A stretch of 64,000 nucleotides of DNA from Niallia sp. Man26. Its GTDB lineage: Bacteria; Bacillota; Bacilli; Bacillales; Cytobacillaceae. Position 1 is the stretch's first letter. The number at the start of each line of letters is the position of its first letter. The DNA lies in assembly GCF_022049065.2 (NCBI RefSeq), contig NZ_CP095744.1, positions 62,001-126,000 of the forward strand, given 5' to 3'. Below are positions 34,080 to 43,293 of this stretch, in pieces. A program made the translations under genes and the position numbers. The notes below the pieces were generated by a model. That model was not told where the DNA came from, ran no database searches, and worked only from the letters and a program-made list of their open reading frames with translations.

Positions 34080-36849
34080 GGTTAAGGTGGATAACTTAAA
34101 AGTTGAAAACCAGGTAAACCCAATGGGAATAGATATAATGAAACCACGATTTAGCTGGACAATTCTTTCATCTAATCATAATGTTTTGCAAACGGCGTAT
34201 CACATTATAGTGACAGATGAGCAGGGGATAAAAGTATGGAATTCAAACAAAGTAGAAACGGATCAGTCAGTATGGATTGAATATAATGGCTCTCCCCTCC
34301 AGTCTCGAACACGTTACAGCTGGCAAGTTAAGATTTGGGATAATCATGGAAATGAGACAGATTGGAGTGTGCCGCAAAATCTGGAAATGGGTTTATTATG
34401 CAAAGAAGATTGGCTGGCAGCATGGGTAGAACCAGAGCAGCAAGAGGCAGTTGAGGAAGCGGAGATTACTGTTCAAGACATATTTTCAGGAGCGTTAAAG
34501 GGGGAGAGTCTTGAGGAAAGAACGAAAAATCTTCATCCGCCAAAGCGGTTAAGACGATTGTTTACAATTAATAAGACGGTAAAAAAAGCCCGTCTCTATA
34601 TGACAAGTCATGGTATTTATAAGCTGGAACTAAACGGGCGGAAACTAGAAAATATTGAATTTGCTCCAGACTTTACAGCATATAATGTTCATTTGCAATA
34701 TCAGACATACGATGTGACTGGATATATAAACAAAGGGGAAAATGCCCTTGGTGTAGAATTGGCAGATGGCTGGTATATCGGCCGGATTCAGTTAACAGGC
34801 CATAGCTGCCAATATGGTAATAAATTAGGTGTGCTGCTCCAATTAGAGATTGAATTAGAGGATGGAACGAAAGAAATTATCACCTCAGATGAACAGTTTG
34901 TGTCAAGCTCAGGACCTTGGCAATATGCTGATTTGTTTATAGGCGAAAGCTATGATGCCCGTCTAGAGCAAGAGAATTGGAGCTGTGCAGAGTATGATGC
35001 TGCAGACTGGACTCCGGTTAAAAGAGCAGAATATTCCTTGGGAAATCTTTCTGCCCAATATGGTCCTGTTGTAAAAGCAATGGAGGAAATTGCTCCCCGA
35101 GAAATACATTATGAAGAGGATGGAGCTCAAATCATTGATTTTGGCCAAGTGATCGCTGGCCGCATGCGTATTCAAATGACTGTTCCTAGAGATACAAGGA
35201 TAATTTTTGAGCATAGTGAGGTATTAGATGAAAACGGCAAATTTTTTATGAATATTATGGGCAGAAATAAAGATCAAACGAACTTTTATGTGGCAAAAGG
35301 GGATGACAGAGAGACATATGAACCAAGCTTTGTGTTCCATGGCTTCCGGTATGTGCGAGTAACTGGTCATCCGACACCTATTCAAACAGAAGATATTACA
35401 GCAGTTGTTTTATACAGCGATATGGAGATGACAGGGAACTTCACTTGTTCAGATGAGCGCCTAAATCGCCTGCAGCAAAACATTCAGTGGAGCCAAAAAA
35501 CAAATATGCTGTCGATCCCGACAGATTGTCCGCAGCGGGAACGGGCTGGATGGACAGGTGATATTCAAGTGTTTGCTCCTACAGCTGCATATAATATGGA
35601 TGTTTCTTCCTTCCTAACGAGGTGGCTTAAGGATGTTCGTTTAGAACAGTTTCCTGACGGGCAAATTGCTAACTATGTACCAACTGGAAAATATTATGTG
35701 AATGAAAGTAAAGCTAGTTTTGGAAATCTTTCAAGTGCAGGCTGGGGAGATGCTATCATTATCGTCCCATGGGTGCTGTATGAAAGATATGGTGATACAA
35801 GAATTTTAGAAGAGAATTATACTGCAATGACAAAGTGGTTGAATTATGTTCGGCAAACAGCAGAGTCAGAAATTCCTGACAGTTTAAAGGATGAACAAGA
35901 TGCTGTTCGCTTAAATCGGCAAAAATATTTATGGAACACAGGCTTCCATTTTGGAGATTGGCTCATACCAAGCATGAAGGATCCAATTGAAAGTGCACTT
36001 AAGACAAAAGAACTTGTAGCCACATGCTTTTATGCCAATTCGGCTTTGCTTTTAGCGAAAATTTCCATTATCCTTGGCAAAAAAGAAACAGCAGCTATGT
36101 ATGAGGAATTAAATCAACAGATTCGAAAAGCCTTTGAAGAAGAGTATATAGATAAGAACGGCAGAGTATCCTCACCTACACAAGGGATCTATATTTTAGC
36201 GCTGCAAATGAATATGGTTTCGGATAGTAAACGTCCTCTCGTAGTAAACCAGCTGATTCAATTAATTAAAGAGAATGGATATAAGTTAGACACGGGCTTT
36301 TTATCGATTTCATACTTAATGGATGTGTTGTGTAAAGAGGGCGAGCACGAAACAGCTTACCGTTTGCTTTTTCAAACACAATGTCCCTCCTGGTTATATG
36401 AGGTGGAAAATGGAGCAACAACGATTTGGGAGTCGTGGTCTGCAATTGCTCCAGACGGAACGGTCGGCCATATGTCCTTTAACCACTATGCTTTTGGCTG
36501 TGTAGGGGATTGGTTATATCGTTATATTGCCGGGATTAATCCAGGCGAGCCTGGATATAAAACGAGCATCATTGAACCACATACAGATTGTGGATTAACG
36601 TCGGCAGCTGCTGAAATAAATACGAAGTACGGAAAATTAAGCTCCTCTTGGACAAAAACAGACAATTTGGTGACATTGATTGTTGAGGTGCCTGCTAATA
36701 CGACAGCAACAGTTGTGCTGTCACATAAATCAAATATACGATTAAATGGTACAGTCCTTGAAAATGATGAAAATGAACGTTTACAAATTCAAATTGGCAG
36801 CGGTTCTTATCAATTTGATTTTGCTGACAATTATGTTCCCCAATCATGA
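34069..36849 (+). CDS. GH78 alpha-L-rhamnosidase
   Basis: 926 residues from ATG 34069 (AGAAGG precedes it; an in-frame GTG at 34057 is less likely). N-terminal domain KVKVDNLKVENQVNPMGIDI, a beta-sandwich accessory region, then the (alpha/alpha)6 catalytic part with CPQRERAGWTGD (about residues 487-498) and the general base E788 in TTIWESW. Later ACID-type residues are within HMSFNHYAFGCVGDWLY. No signal peptide, so it acts on imported glycosides. It removes terminal alpha-L-rhamnose. A two-gene operon with the GPH symporter. Confidence 0.94.
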   Translation: MCCKVKVDNLKVENQVNPMGIDIMKPRFSWTILSSNHNVLQTAYHIIVTDEQGIKVWNSNKVETDQSVWIEYNGSPLQSRTRYSWQVKIWDNHGNETDWSVPQNLEMGLLCKEDWLAAWVEPEQQEAVEEAEITVQDIFSGALKGESLEERTKNLHPPKRLRRLFTINKTVKKARLYMTSHGIYKLELNGRKLENIEFAPDFTAYNVHLQYQTYDVTGYINKGENALGVELADGWYIGRIQLTGHSCQYGNKLGVLLQLEIELEDGTKEIITSDEQFVSSSGPWQYADLFIGESYDARLEQENWSCAEYDAADWTPVKRAEYSLGNLSAQYGPVVKAMEEIAPREIHYEEDGAQIIDFGQVIAGRMRIQMTVPRDTRIIFEHSEVLDENGKFFMNIMGRNKDQTNFYVAKGDDRETYEPSFVFHGFRYVRVTGHPTPIQTEDITAVVLYSDMEMTGNFTCSDERLNRLQQNIQWSQKTNMLSIPTDCPQRERAGWTGDIQVFAPTAAYNMDVSSFLTRWLKDVRLEQFPDGQIANYVPTGKYYVNESKASFGNLSSAGWGDAIIIVPWVLYERYGDTRILEENYTAMTKWLNYVRQTAESEIPDSLKDEQDAVRLNRQKYLWNTGFHFGDWLIPSMKDPIESALKTKELVATCFYANSALLLAKISIILGKKETAAMYEELNQQIRKAFEEEYIDKNGRVSSPTQGIYILALQMNMVSDSKRPLVVNQLIQLIKENGYKLDTGFLSISYLMDVLCKEGEHETAYRLLFQTQCPSWLYEVENGATTIWESWSAIAPDGTVGHMSFNHYAFGCVGDWLYRYIAGINPGEPGYKTSIIEPHTDCGLTSAAAEINTKYGKLSSSWTKTDNLVTLIVEVPANTTATVVLSHKSNIRLNGTVLENDENERLQIQIGSGSYQFDFADNYVPQS

Positions 36850-36853
36850 TAAG

Positions 36854-36896
36854 AAAACAACATCCTTCCCAAACAGACAGGATGTTGTTTTTTTTA
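36854..36896. terminator. Bidirectional terminator between convergent genes
   Basis: AAACAACATCC (36855-36865) pairs with GGATGTTGTTT (36880-36890), with A and T runs outside. It ends the GH78 gene and, on the other strand, overlaps the stop of the RpiR gene. Confidence 0.8.
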
Positions 36897-37709
36897 ACGA
36901 GGCAGATAATTTTTAAATCTTTTACGAAGTAAATCAAGCTGCTCCATATTTTTTAATGATGTACCTGATTTGCCTATTTCCACAATCAAATTTTCCATCA
37001 GAAAAAGAGGGGCAATCATCGAATGGAATTCATTTTTTTCGCCTCTATCTGCATAAAGCAAAATGTCAAACTTTACAGGAGCTTCCAATACAGATTGATC
37101 ACTGACAACAATGGTTTTACATTTTTTTTGACTAGCATGCTTTAGGAGTACCTCTGCCTCCTTCAAAAGCCTTCCAAAGCTGAAGAGCAGAACAGAATCA
37201 TGCTCATCGATGTGTATAAGCTCCTCCATTATTTCACTCCCCAGCCACCGGATAATCCGTACATCCTGTCCATAACGGCGCAGCCGATAGCATAATAGCT
37301 CACCTAAACCAAAAGAAGGACCAGGAGCATAGATAAATAACTTATTAGTGTTGCGAATGCAAGATACCGCCTGTTCAAACGTCTCTTTTTGGAAAAAATT
37401 CAAGGTAGCTTGCAGATGCTGAATACTCCGGTTTAAATGATGGCTTTGCAAGTTGGAATATTCTAAATCTGTCATCGTGTTCAGCAATTTTTTAGCTGGT
37501 GTAACATCTCGTTTTTCCTTCAAAAATTGTTTGAATTCCTTCAAGTTTTTAAAGCCGACTGCATTCCAAAAACGAGATACAGAAGCAATACTAACACCGG
37601 CTGCCTTTGCTATGTCCTTTTCAGTAGAAATAAGAACAGCAGATTCATTGTGAACAATCCAATTTCCAACTCTGCAATGACTTGGTGACAACGAATTTAG
37701 GTCAAACAT
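36894..37709 (-). CDS. RpiR/MurR-family transcriptional regulator
   Basis: 271 residues. N-terminal RpiR HTH (STEKDIAKAAGVSIASVSRF, WNAVGFKNLKEFKQFL) and a C-terminal SIS domain (NKLFIYAPGPSFGLGELLCY, DSVLLFSFGRLLKEAEVLLK), which binds phosphosugars. It is divergent from the ECF transporter operon at 37873; TTCTTACA repeats lie between. Its ligand should be a sugar phosphate or related phosphate, which hints at the class of molecule that the ECF system handles. The HTH part lacks a separate N-terminal extension. Confidence 0.88.
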   Translation of the reverse strand: MFDLNSLSPSHCRVGNWIVHNESAVLISTEKDIAKAAGVSIASVSRFWNAVGFKNLKEFKQFLKEKRDVTPAKKLLNTMTDLEYSNLQSHHLNRSIQHLQATLNFFQKETFEQAVSCIRNTNKLFIYAPGPSFGLGELLCYRLRRYGQDVRIIRWLGSEIMEELIHIDEHDSVLLFSFGRLLKEAEVLLKHASQKKCKTIVVSDQSVLEAPVKFDILLYADRGEKNEFHSMIAPLFLMENLIVEIGKSGTSLKNMEQLDLLRKRFKNYLPR

Positions 37710-37763
37710 CGATTCTCTCCTTTTTCTTTCATCGTAGCATGAAGTGATAAAAAAATATCAAAA

Positions 37764-37835
37764 TGTAAGAAAATGATAAAAAGTTTACAGTATTCTTACA
37801 ATTGTCATATCGGATATTTATATTGCCTTCTTACA
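37764..37835. promoter_or_regulatory. Repeated TTCTTACA sites, RpiR operator candidate
   Basis: TGTAAGAA (37764-37771) is inverse to TTCTTACA at 37793-37800, and a third copy TTCTTACA lies at 37828-37835. They lie between the divergent RpiR and ECF genes, so binding by the adjacent regulator is plausible. Confidence 0.5.
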
Positions 37836-37872
37836 ATGAAATAGAAGTTTAACTAAGAAGGGAGCTAGCACT

Positions 37873-38730
37873 ATGAAACAAAAGTACACACTTACCCAGT
37901 CACAAAAAATGATGGTTTTTATTTTGTCTATGTCACTTTACGGCCTGTCCAACATGATTACTGAACTTGTACCTTCCATTTATTTAGGCCCAGTCGAATT
38001 TTCCATTGAGTACTTTGCTTTTATTCCTCTTACATTATGTATCTTGTTTCACCCGCTAATTGCTGGTGTTGGTGCGGCATTAGGAGAGATTATCTTCGGA
38101 GAAATAATGCTCGGTCAATTCGGAGGGTTTGGCGAGCTGGAGAAGTTTATCTCTTTTTCTCTAGCCATGTATATAGCTGGAATAATGGTCAAAGATCCAA
38201 GAAATAAACGGCAGGTTGGGATTGCTGCGATAACTGGAGTAACTATTCATCAATTAATCAGCATGATGGTTGATATTGGAAAAGTATGGATAGGGGTAGA
38301 TGATTTTGAAACACTTCCAGGTCTTGCCGAAAGTGTTGTAGTAGTAGAGGGCTTTTCTTTCCTGAATGATATTCTATTTTCCGGAATCTTATTTGCCTTA
38401 CTGCCAACACTGTATCTTGTCCCGCGCCTTTACGGCAAGATAGAACCATTGCTAGGTATGAAGCCGCGGACGCCTGATAATTCTTATGCTATTACGGGTA
38501 TCTTGCATCCGAAGTTAATTATTCCTTCTATTGTATTGGCAATGGCTGCATTTGGTTTTGAGTACTTATCAGAAACAGATTTAAACATATTCGAATGGGA
38601 GGCATCCTTTTCAAGTTTGTCAGAATCGATGCTAACACTGATTTCCATCGTTGTTGCCGCAATAGTCACTGTTTCTATCATTATTGCTCTTTTAAAACGT
38701 TCTAAGAAGGAAAGGAATAAAGCAGCATGA
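37873..38730 (+). CDS. ECF transporter substrate-binding (S) component
   Basis: 285 residues with about seven hydrophobic segments. A small cytosolic N-terminus (KQKYTLTQSQKMMVFILSMS) leads to an alternation of helices and a C-terminal extra helix (LTLISIVVAAIVTVSIIIAL). The pattern FAFIPLTLCILFHPLIAGVG is typical of S components, which capture a small molecule at the membrane. It overlaps the ATPase gene by 4 bp and is thus co-translated with it. The substrate is not predictable from sequence; RpiR and PHP neighbours suggest a phosphorylated or sugar-like compound, which is inference. Confidence 0.78.
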   Translation: MKQKYTLTQSQKMMVFILSMSLYGLSNMITELVPSIYLGPVEFSIEYFAFIPLTLCILFHPLIAGVGAALGEIIFGEIMLGQFGGFGELEKFISFSLAMYIAGIMVKDPRNKRQVGIAAITGVTIHQLISMMVDIGKVWIGVDDFETLPGLAESVVVVEGFSFLNDILFSGILFALLPTLYLVPRLYGKIEPLLGMKPRTPDNSYAITGILHPKLIIPSIVLAMAAFGFEYLSETDLNIFEWEASFSSLSESMLTLISIVVAAIVTVSIIIALLKRSKKERNKAA

Positions 38731-40430
38731 ACTCATTAATAGACATAAAGAATGTAAGCTTTACTTATCCAAACGAGAAAGAACCAATCCTTAAGGATGT
38801 CCATCTGACAGTAGAAAAAGGAGAGTTTTTAGCTGTTATTGGAGGAAATGGAAGCGGGAAGTCGACACTATGCAAGCTTTTAAACGGCTTAATTCCTCAT
38901 TATTATTCAGGCGATTTTGAAGGAGAAGCGGTCATTAATGGTCTAAATTCGGCAACAAGTACGGTAGCAGAGCTGTCTGAGCATGTTGGCTATGTGTATC
39001 AAGATTTCGAAAACCAAATCGTCCAGGCGCGGGTTTTAGAGGATGCAGCCTTTGCTCCATTGCATTTTGGTTATTCCGATTATCTGGAAAGAGCACGGAA
39101 CGCCCTTACAATTGTCGGTTTACAAGATTATGAGGACGAATTTGTGTGGCAGCTGAGCGGAGGGCAAAAGCATTTGCTGGCTTTGGCAGGATGTCTCGCT
39201 TTAAATCCGGAAATTATTGTATTAGATGAACCGATTGCACAGCTTGACCCATACCATGCAAAGCAGATGTATGAGATATTGCGAAAGCTTCATTGCGAGC
39301 ACAATAAAACGATAATTGTGATTGAACATCATACAGAGTTTATTGCTGAATATTGCTCTGAAGTGCTGTTATTAGATAAAGGGAAGATTGTCTGGAAGAA
39401 ATCTGTTAAAGAAGCGCTGACTGCAGTTTCTGACTTAACGGTACGCAATATTTTTCCACCGCAAGTAACTCAGGCAGCAAACGCACTTAAACTTGAAACA
39501 TTGCCAATTACGCTAAGAGAAGCTTGTGATACCTTTGCAGAGTTTAAAAGACACGAATTGTCTAGTAGTAATGGTGTCAGTTCTTCATCCATATCAAAAC
39601 CAGTAGCAGAATTTAAAGAGGTAGATTTCTCCTATCAAACGGTGGAGCGGTCGTATAAAAAGATACTAGAAAACATAAATATCTCGTTTTATCAAGGCGA
39701 GAAGGTGGCAATCGTCGGCAATAATGGTGCTGGAAAATCCACGCTGCTTCGGTTATTGACAGGCTTTCGCAAGCCTCAATCAGGCCAAGTTTACGTAAAG
39801 GGAAAGCTTACTGCAAAACAGTCGCCAGAAAAGCTTGCAGATATTGTCACATATATCTATCAAAATCCAGAACAGATGTTTATTGAAGATTCTGTCCGCA
39901 AAGATGTGGAATTCTATTTAAAAGCACGTAACCGAAAGGGATATGAAGAAACCGTAGATTATATTCTTGAACTTTTTCATTTAACAGAATTGCAGAATAA
40001 AGACAGCAGGCTTATGAGTGGTGGCCAACAGAGGAGAGCATCTTTAGCTATAGGAGCTGCTATGGATCCAGCTGTTATCTTGCTTGATGAACCGACAGCC
40101 AATCTTGATATTGCCACACGCAAGCAGTTAATTCAATTTATTGATAAATTGGCTGACAGAACGGAGCTAGTTTTAATGGCTACTCATGATATGCAGCTTG
40201 TCAGTGAGTGGGCGACACGTGTGGTGGTAATGAATAATGGCCAAATTATTTATGATGGCAATAAAGACGGATTATTTTCTAACCCTATGCTGATGAGAAG
40301 GGCAGGAATCATTCCACCGCAAATTGTGGAGTTATCGCATCAATTAAACATAACTCCTGCGAAATATACGATTGACTCATTTATTGAACTTTTTCAGGAG
40401 GAACCAGGATGGATTATGCAAAAAACATGA
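38727..40430 (+). CDS. ECF transporter fused double ATPase (EcfA1-EcfA2 type)
   Basis: 567 residues with two complete ABC modules. First: Walker A GGNGSGKST (39-47), signature LSGGQ (143-147), Walker B IIVLDEP (163-169). Second: Walker A GNNGAGKST (331-339), signature MSGGQ (429-433), Walker B ILLDEPTANLD (450-460). The linker lies at about 240-295. The fusion of the two energising subunits recalls YkoD. It powers the S/T membrane pair. ATGA overlap with the S-component gene and a 22-bp overlap with EcfT show tight coupling. Confidence 0.93.
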   Translation: MNSLIDIKNVSFTYPNEKEPILKDVHLTVEKGEFLAVIGGNGSGKSTLCKLLNGLIPHYYSGDFEGEAVINGLNSATSTVAELSEHVGYVYQDFENQIVQARVLEDAAFAPLHFGYSDYLERARNALTIVGLQDYEDEFVWQLSGGQKHLLALAGCLALNPEIIVLDEPIAQLDPYHAKQMYEILRKLHCEHNKTIIVIEHHTEFIAEYCSEVLLLDKGKIVWKKSVKEALTAVSDLTVRNIFPPQVTQAANALKLETLPITLREACDTFAEFKRHELSSSNGVSSSSISKPVAEFKEVDFSYQTVERSYKKILENINISFYQGEKVAIVGNNGAGKSTLLRLLTGFRKPQSGQVYVKGKLTAKQSPEKLADIVTYIYQNPEQMFIEDSVRKDVEFYLKARNRKGYEETVDYILELFHLTELQNKDSRLMSGGQQRRASLAIGAAMDPAVILLDEPTANLDIATRKQLIQFIDKLADRTELVLMATHDMQLVSEWATRVVVMNNGQIIYDGNKDGLFSNPMLMRRAGIIPPQIVELSHQLNITPAKYTIDSFIELFQEEPGWIMQKT

Positions 40431-41218
40431 TAGACAAGCTGAATGTAGAGCAAATGAAAATCGAATTAATGAACACAGCTTATGCGAATGATAATACGTT
40501 CATTGCAAAATTAGACCCGCGTATCCTATTTATCTGGTATGGTTTTTTCGGAATTGCACCATGGTTTATCCATAATGCAGCTATTTTAACAGGAATGCTT
40601 GCTGCCACCATTGTGACAACTGTAATGACGAAAGTGAGCAGGCTGATTTTAGTTGTATTGATTCTGGGAATCCTCGGTCAAGGGGGCTATCTCATTATTG
40701 CCACATTATTTTTTGGCGGAGATTTCATTGTATTATTGCCTTTAATCACACTGACCGTTAAGCTGGCAGTCATATCCCTTGCAAGTATTACGGTTTTTTG
40801 TTCAATGAGCCCTGAAAAACTGAGTGTAGGTTTATTAAGTATTGGGGTGCCAGGCCAAGTTTCATTTTCGATTTCCTACGGATACAGAATGCTTCCGTTG
40901 CTCCTTGAGGAATATAACCATGTGTTTATGTCATATAGGTTAAGAGGGAGAGCACCACAAAGGCAGGGATTTCTGTATTGGAGAATAACCTGTTACTTTA
41001 TTAAGCTGGCAGTCTTGTCCTTTTATCCTCTTCTGCTCAGCATTGCAAAACGTGCAAGAACAACGGTGGAAGCGCTTGAAACAAAAGGGAGCAGAAATGC
41101 TTTCAAAAATCCTGATGTAAAAAAATTAAAGCTGCAATCACTAAAAATTCGCAAAAATGATTACGTATTTTTAGCAATCAGCAGTCTTTATGTTATTTCG
41201 TTATTTTTATTTTCTTAA
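40409..41218 (+). CDS. ECF transporter T component (EcfT-like)
   Basis: 269 residues; ATG 40409 follows AGGAGG (40396-40401) and overlaps the end of the ATPase gene. After an N-terminal soluble stretch and LDPRILFIWYGFFGIAPWF, several membrane helices occur. The cytosolic coupling motif of EcfT is visible: YRLRGRAPQRQGF and later KRARTTVEALETKGS, each with the A-R-x type charged helix used to couple to the ATPases. It completes the ECF module. Confidence 0.9.
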   Translation: MDYAKNMIDKLNVEQMKIELMNTAYANDNTFIAKLDPRILFIWYGFFGIAPWFIHNAAILTGMLAATIVTTVMTKVSRLILVVLILGILGQGGYLIIATLFFGGDFIVLLPLITLTVKLAVISLASITVFCSMSPEKLSVGLLSIGVPGQVSFSISYGYRMLPLLLEEYNHVFMSYRLRGRAPQRQGFLYWRITCYFIKLAVLSFYPLLLSIAKRARTTVEALETKGSRNAFKNPDVKKLKLQSLKIRKNDYVFLAISSLYVISLFLFS

Positions 41219-41248
41219 AAACTAATAATCTTAAAGGAGCTTAAAATC

Positions 41249-42019
41249 ATGAAGATAGATCTACATACACATGTGAAAATTTCTAAGAAATCGGAGTTTT
41301 CACCAGACTATTTTACGACAATGTTAAAAGAGGCAAGAGATGCTGGATTAAATGCCATTGCACTGACTGAGCATTTTAATACTCAAAACTTTCTGGACGT
41401 TTATAGCTATTTGGATCGTCATTATGCTTATATAGAAGACTATTATGAAGTAGAAGGGATTAAGATCTTCCCCGGAATGGAGGTAGATGTAAAAGAAGTT
41501 GGACATATTCTTATCATAAGTAATCGTCAATCTATTGTGCAGATGTTTAATAAGCTGCAATCTCATTTAGAGGAGGAGAATTTCATCTCACTTGCTGCCT
41601 TAATCGATCTTGCTGATTCATATCATGCAGTCAAAATTGGCGGTCATCCCTTCCGGCCAAGCACACCTCTTACCCAGCATGATCCGGGCCAGTTAAAAAG
41701 ACTAGATGCGCTTGACTTAAATGGAAAAGACCTCTATTCGATAGGCATAGAAGAAAACAGCGAAAGTGTATATTGGCTGGCTGATAAACTAGATATTCCA
41801 GTTGTTGCCGGAAGTGATACACATCAATTTCTTCAATACGGTTCCGTTTATAACCAATTAGAAACAGACTGTTCGACGATTACAGAATTAAAGACAGCAA
41901 TTCAGAATAGACAGTATTCAGTACAGATTTCACCTGATCTTCATCTGCGTGTCCGTTCGGCCACATTAGCTAAAAAGCTCTTGAAGCAGCTGCTTGCTAA
42001 AAAAGAAGCAATTAAATAA
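41249..42019 (+). CDS. PHP-domain metal-dependent hydrolase
   Basis: 256 residues. The PHP metal-binding pattern is present: H6-T-H8, later the ALTEHFNTQNF element, PGMEVDV, GGHPFRP and VVAGSDTHQF. It belongs to the histidinol-phosphatase-like/PHP group and should hydrolyse phosphoesters or related bonds. It lies 30 bp after the EcfT gene (AAAGGAGC before its ATG) and ends with the operon terminator, so it is the probable first intracellular enzyme for the molecule taken up. This is inference. Confidence 0.85.
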   Translation: MKIDLHTHVKISKKSEFSPDYFTTMLKEARDAGLNAIALTEHFNTQNFLDVYSYLDRHYAYIEDYYEVEGIKIFPGMEVDVKEVGHILIISNRQSIVQMFNKLQSHLEEENFISLAALIDLADSYHAVKIGGHPFRPSTPLTQHDPGQLKRLDALDLNGKDLYSIGIEENSESVYWLADKLDIPVVAGSDTHQFLQYGSVYNQLETDCSTITELKTAIQNRQYSVQISPDLHLRVRSATLAKKLLKQLLAKKEAIK

Positions 42020-42024
42020 ATAAT

Positions 42025-42053
42025 GGAGACTGCTTATGGCAGTCTCTTTTTTT
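42025..42053 (+). terminator. Terminator of the ECF-PHP operon
   Basis: GAGACTGC (42026-42033) pairs with GCAGTCTC (42039-42046), TTATG loop, followed by seven T residues. Confidence 0.85.
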
Positions 42054-42118
42054 GTTGTAATAAAAGAAGCAAATTAATATGTTATAATGGTAAAAAAAGT
42101 AAGAGGCGGAGGAGTTAC

Positions 42119-42331
42119 ATGAAAGAAACGAAAGAAACAGCGGAGCGAAAACGAGAAAGATTACGACAACAAGAGATAAAAGGAAATCCAGCAGGAAATT
42201 TGCGTGATTCTTTCAATCGAGCAGAGACTGGCGGCCTCGTTGATTTAGTCGGCAGCTTAGGGGGGAAGGGCACGGGAATACTTATTCTTGTCATCATTAT
42301 TGCAGTTATAGTAGTATCTCTATTAGGTTAA
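42119..42331 (+). CDS. DUF6366-type small protein
   Basis: 70 residues from ATG 42119, chosen because GGAGGAG lies just before it. N-terminal half charged (RKRERLRQQEIKGNPAGNLRDSFNRAE), then a glycine run and a single C-terminal hydrophobic helix GILILVIIIAVIVVSLLG. The 'ERLRQQEIKxNPxGN' motif matches DUF6366 proteins of Bacillaceae. A tail-anchored membrane location is likely. Function unknown. Confidence 0.65.
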   Translation: MKETKETAERKRERLRQQEIKGNPAGNLRDSFNRAETGGLVDLVGSLGGKGTGILILVIIIAVIVVSLLG

Positions 42332-42372
42332 ATGGAAAGGACAGAAATTTAATCCTTGGAAAAGGGGCAACA

Positions 42373-42708
42373 ATGGAAAGCAGAAAGGAAGCAATTGATT
42401 TTTGTTTGCGTTTAGAAAATACATATGAAGATTACCCGTTTCGTGATAAGAATTGGACGGTAATCCGTCATAAAGAAAATAAGAAAGTGTTTGCGTGGAT
42501 CTTTGAAAAAGATGAACGTATTTGGATTAATGTAAAAGCAGAGCCTGGTTTTCTCGAGTATTGGCGTCAAATCCATGACTCAGTAGTACCGGCATTTCAT
42601 CTTAATAAAAACCACTGGAATTCAATAATTCTTGATGGTTCAGTTCCACAGGCTGAAATATCTGATATGATTCAACAAAGCTACCGGCTGACTAGTAAAA
42701 AACGATAA
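42373..42708 (+). CDS. MmcQ/YjbR-family protein
   Basis: 111 residues: ESRKEAIDFCLRLENTYEDYPF, NWTVIRHKENKKVFAWIFEK, WINVKAEPGFLEYWRQIHDSV, PAFHLNKNHWNSIILDGSVP. These elements match the MmcQ/YjbR (CyaY-like fold, double wing) family, called DNA-binding by fold. AAGGGGC precedes the ATG. No partner gene. Confidence 0.88.
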   Translation: MESRKEAIDFCLRLENTYEDYPFRDKNWTVIRHKENKKVFAWIFEKDERIWINVKAEPGFLEYWRQIHDSVVPAFHLNKNHWNSIILDGSVPQAEISDMIQQSYRLTSKKR

Positions 42709-42784
42709 AACGCGCAGATTATAGAAACTTTTTCCATCATGAGTCGTATTAAATATTAACCAAAAATTAAGGGAGCTGTTTTAG

Positions 42785-43261
42785 ATGATGGATTGGGTTC
42801 AACAGGCAGATGGAATATGGCAATATGCGGCGTTATTTATCGTTTCTTTATTGCCATTCCTTGATGTTTTTTACCTTATTCCAGCTGGAATTTTGTTAGA
42901 TATGTCACCTGTTGCTGTCGGTATAATTGCTTTTTTAGGGAATTTTCTTATGGTGTTAGTTTTTGCAATATTCTTTAAACAAATCTCTGACTGGAGAAAT
43001 AGACGGAGACAAAAAAAGGGGAAATTAGAGCCAACTAAAAGAGAAACAAGAGCAAGACATATTTGGGAAAAATACGGTCTTCCCGTATTTGCATTACTTT
43101 CACCCGCCATTCTTGGAACAGATTTAGCTGCGCTAATGGCACTTTTATTCGGATTATCTAAAGTTAGAGTGATTTCTTGGCTTGGTATTAGTCTAGTAAT
43201 TTGGTCTGTTGTTACAACCATTGCCTCTGTTTATGGCCTTCCGTACCTTATTAATTATTAA
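42785..43261 (+). CDS. Small multidrug export-type membrane protein
   Basis: 158 residues (ATG 42785 or 42788) with four or five membrane helices. The pattern ALFIVSLLPFLDVFYLIPAG, then GIIAFLGNFLMVLVFAIFF, a basic cytosolic segment (WRNRRRQKKGKLEPTKRETR), and GLPVFALLSPAILGTDLAAL is that of Pfam 'putative small multidrug export protein'. Transport has not been shown for most members. It is followed by a PspC gene at 33 bp. Confidence 0.78.
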   Translation: MMDWVQQADGIWQYAALFIVSLLPFLDVFYLIPAGILLDMSPVAVGIIAFLGNFLMVLVFAIFFKQISDWRNRRRQKKGKLEPTKRETRARHIWEKYGLPVFALLSPAILGTDLAALMALLFGLSKVRVISWLGISLVIWSVVTTIASVYGLPYLINY

Positions 43262-43293
43262 TAACTAGATTATATAGGATGGGGGAATGAATC

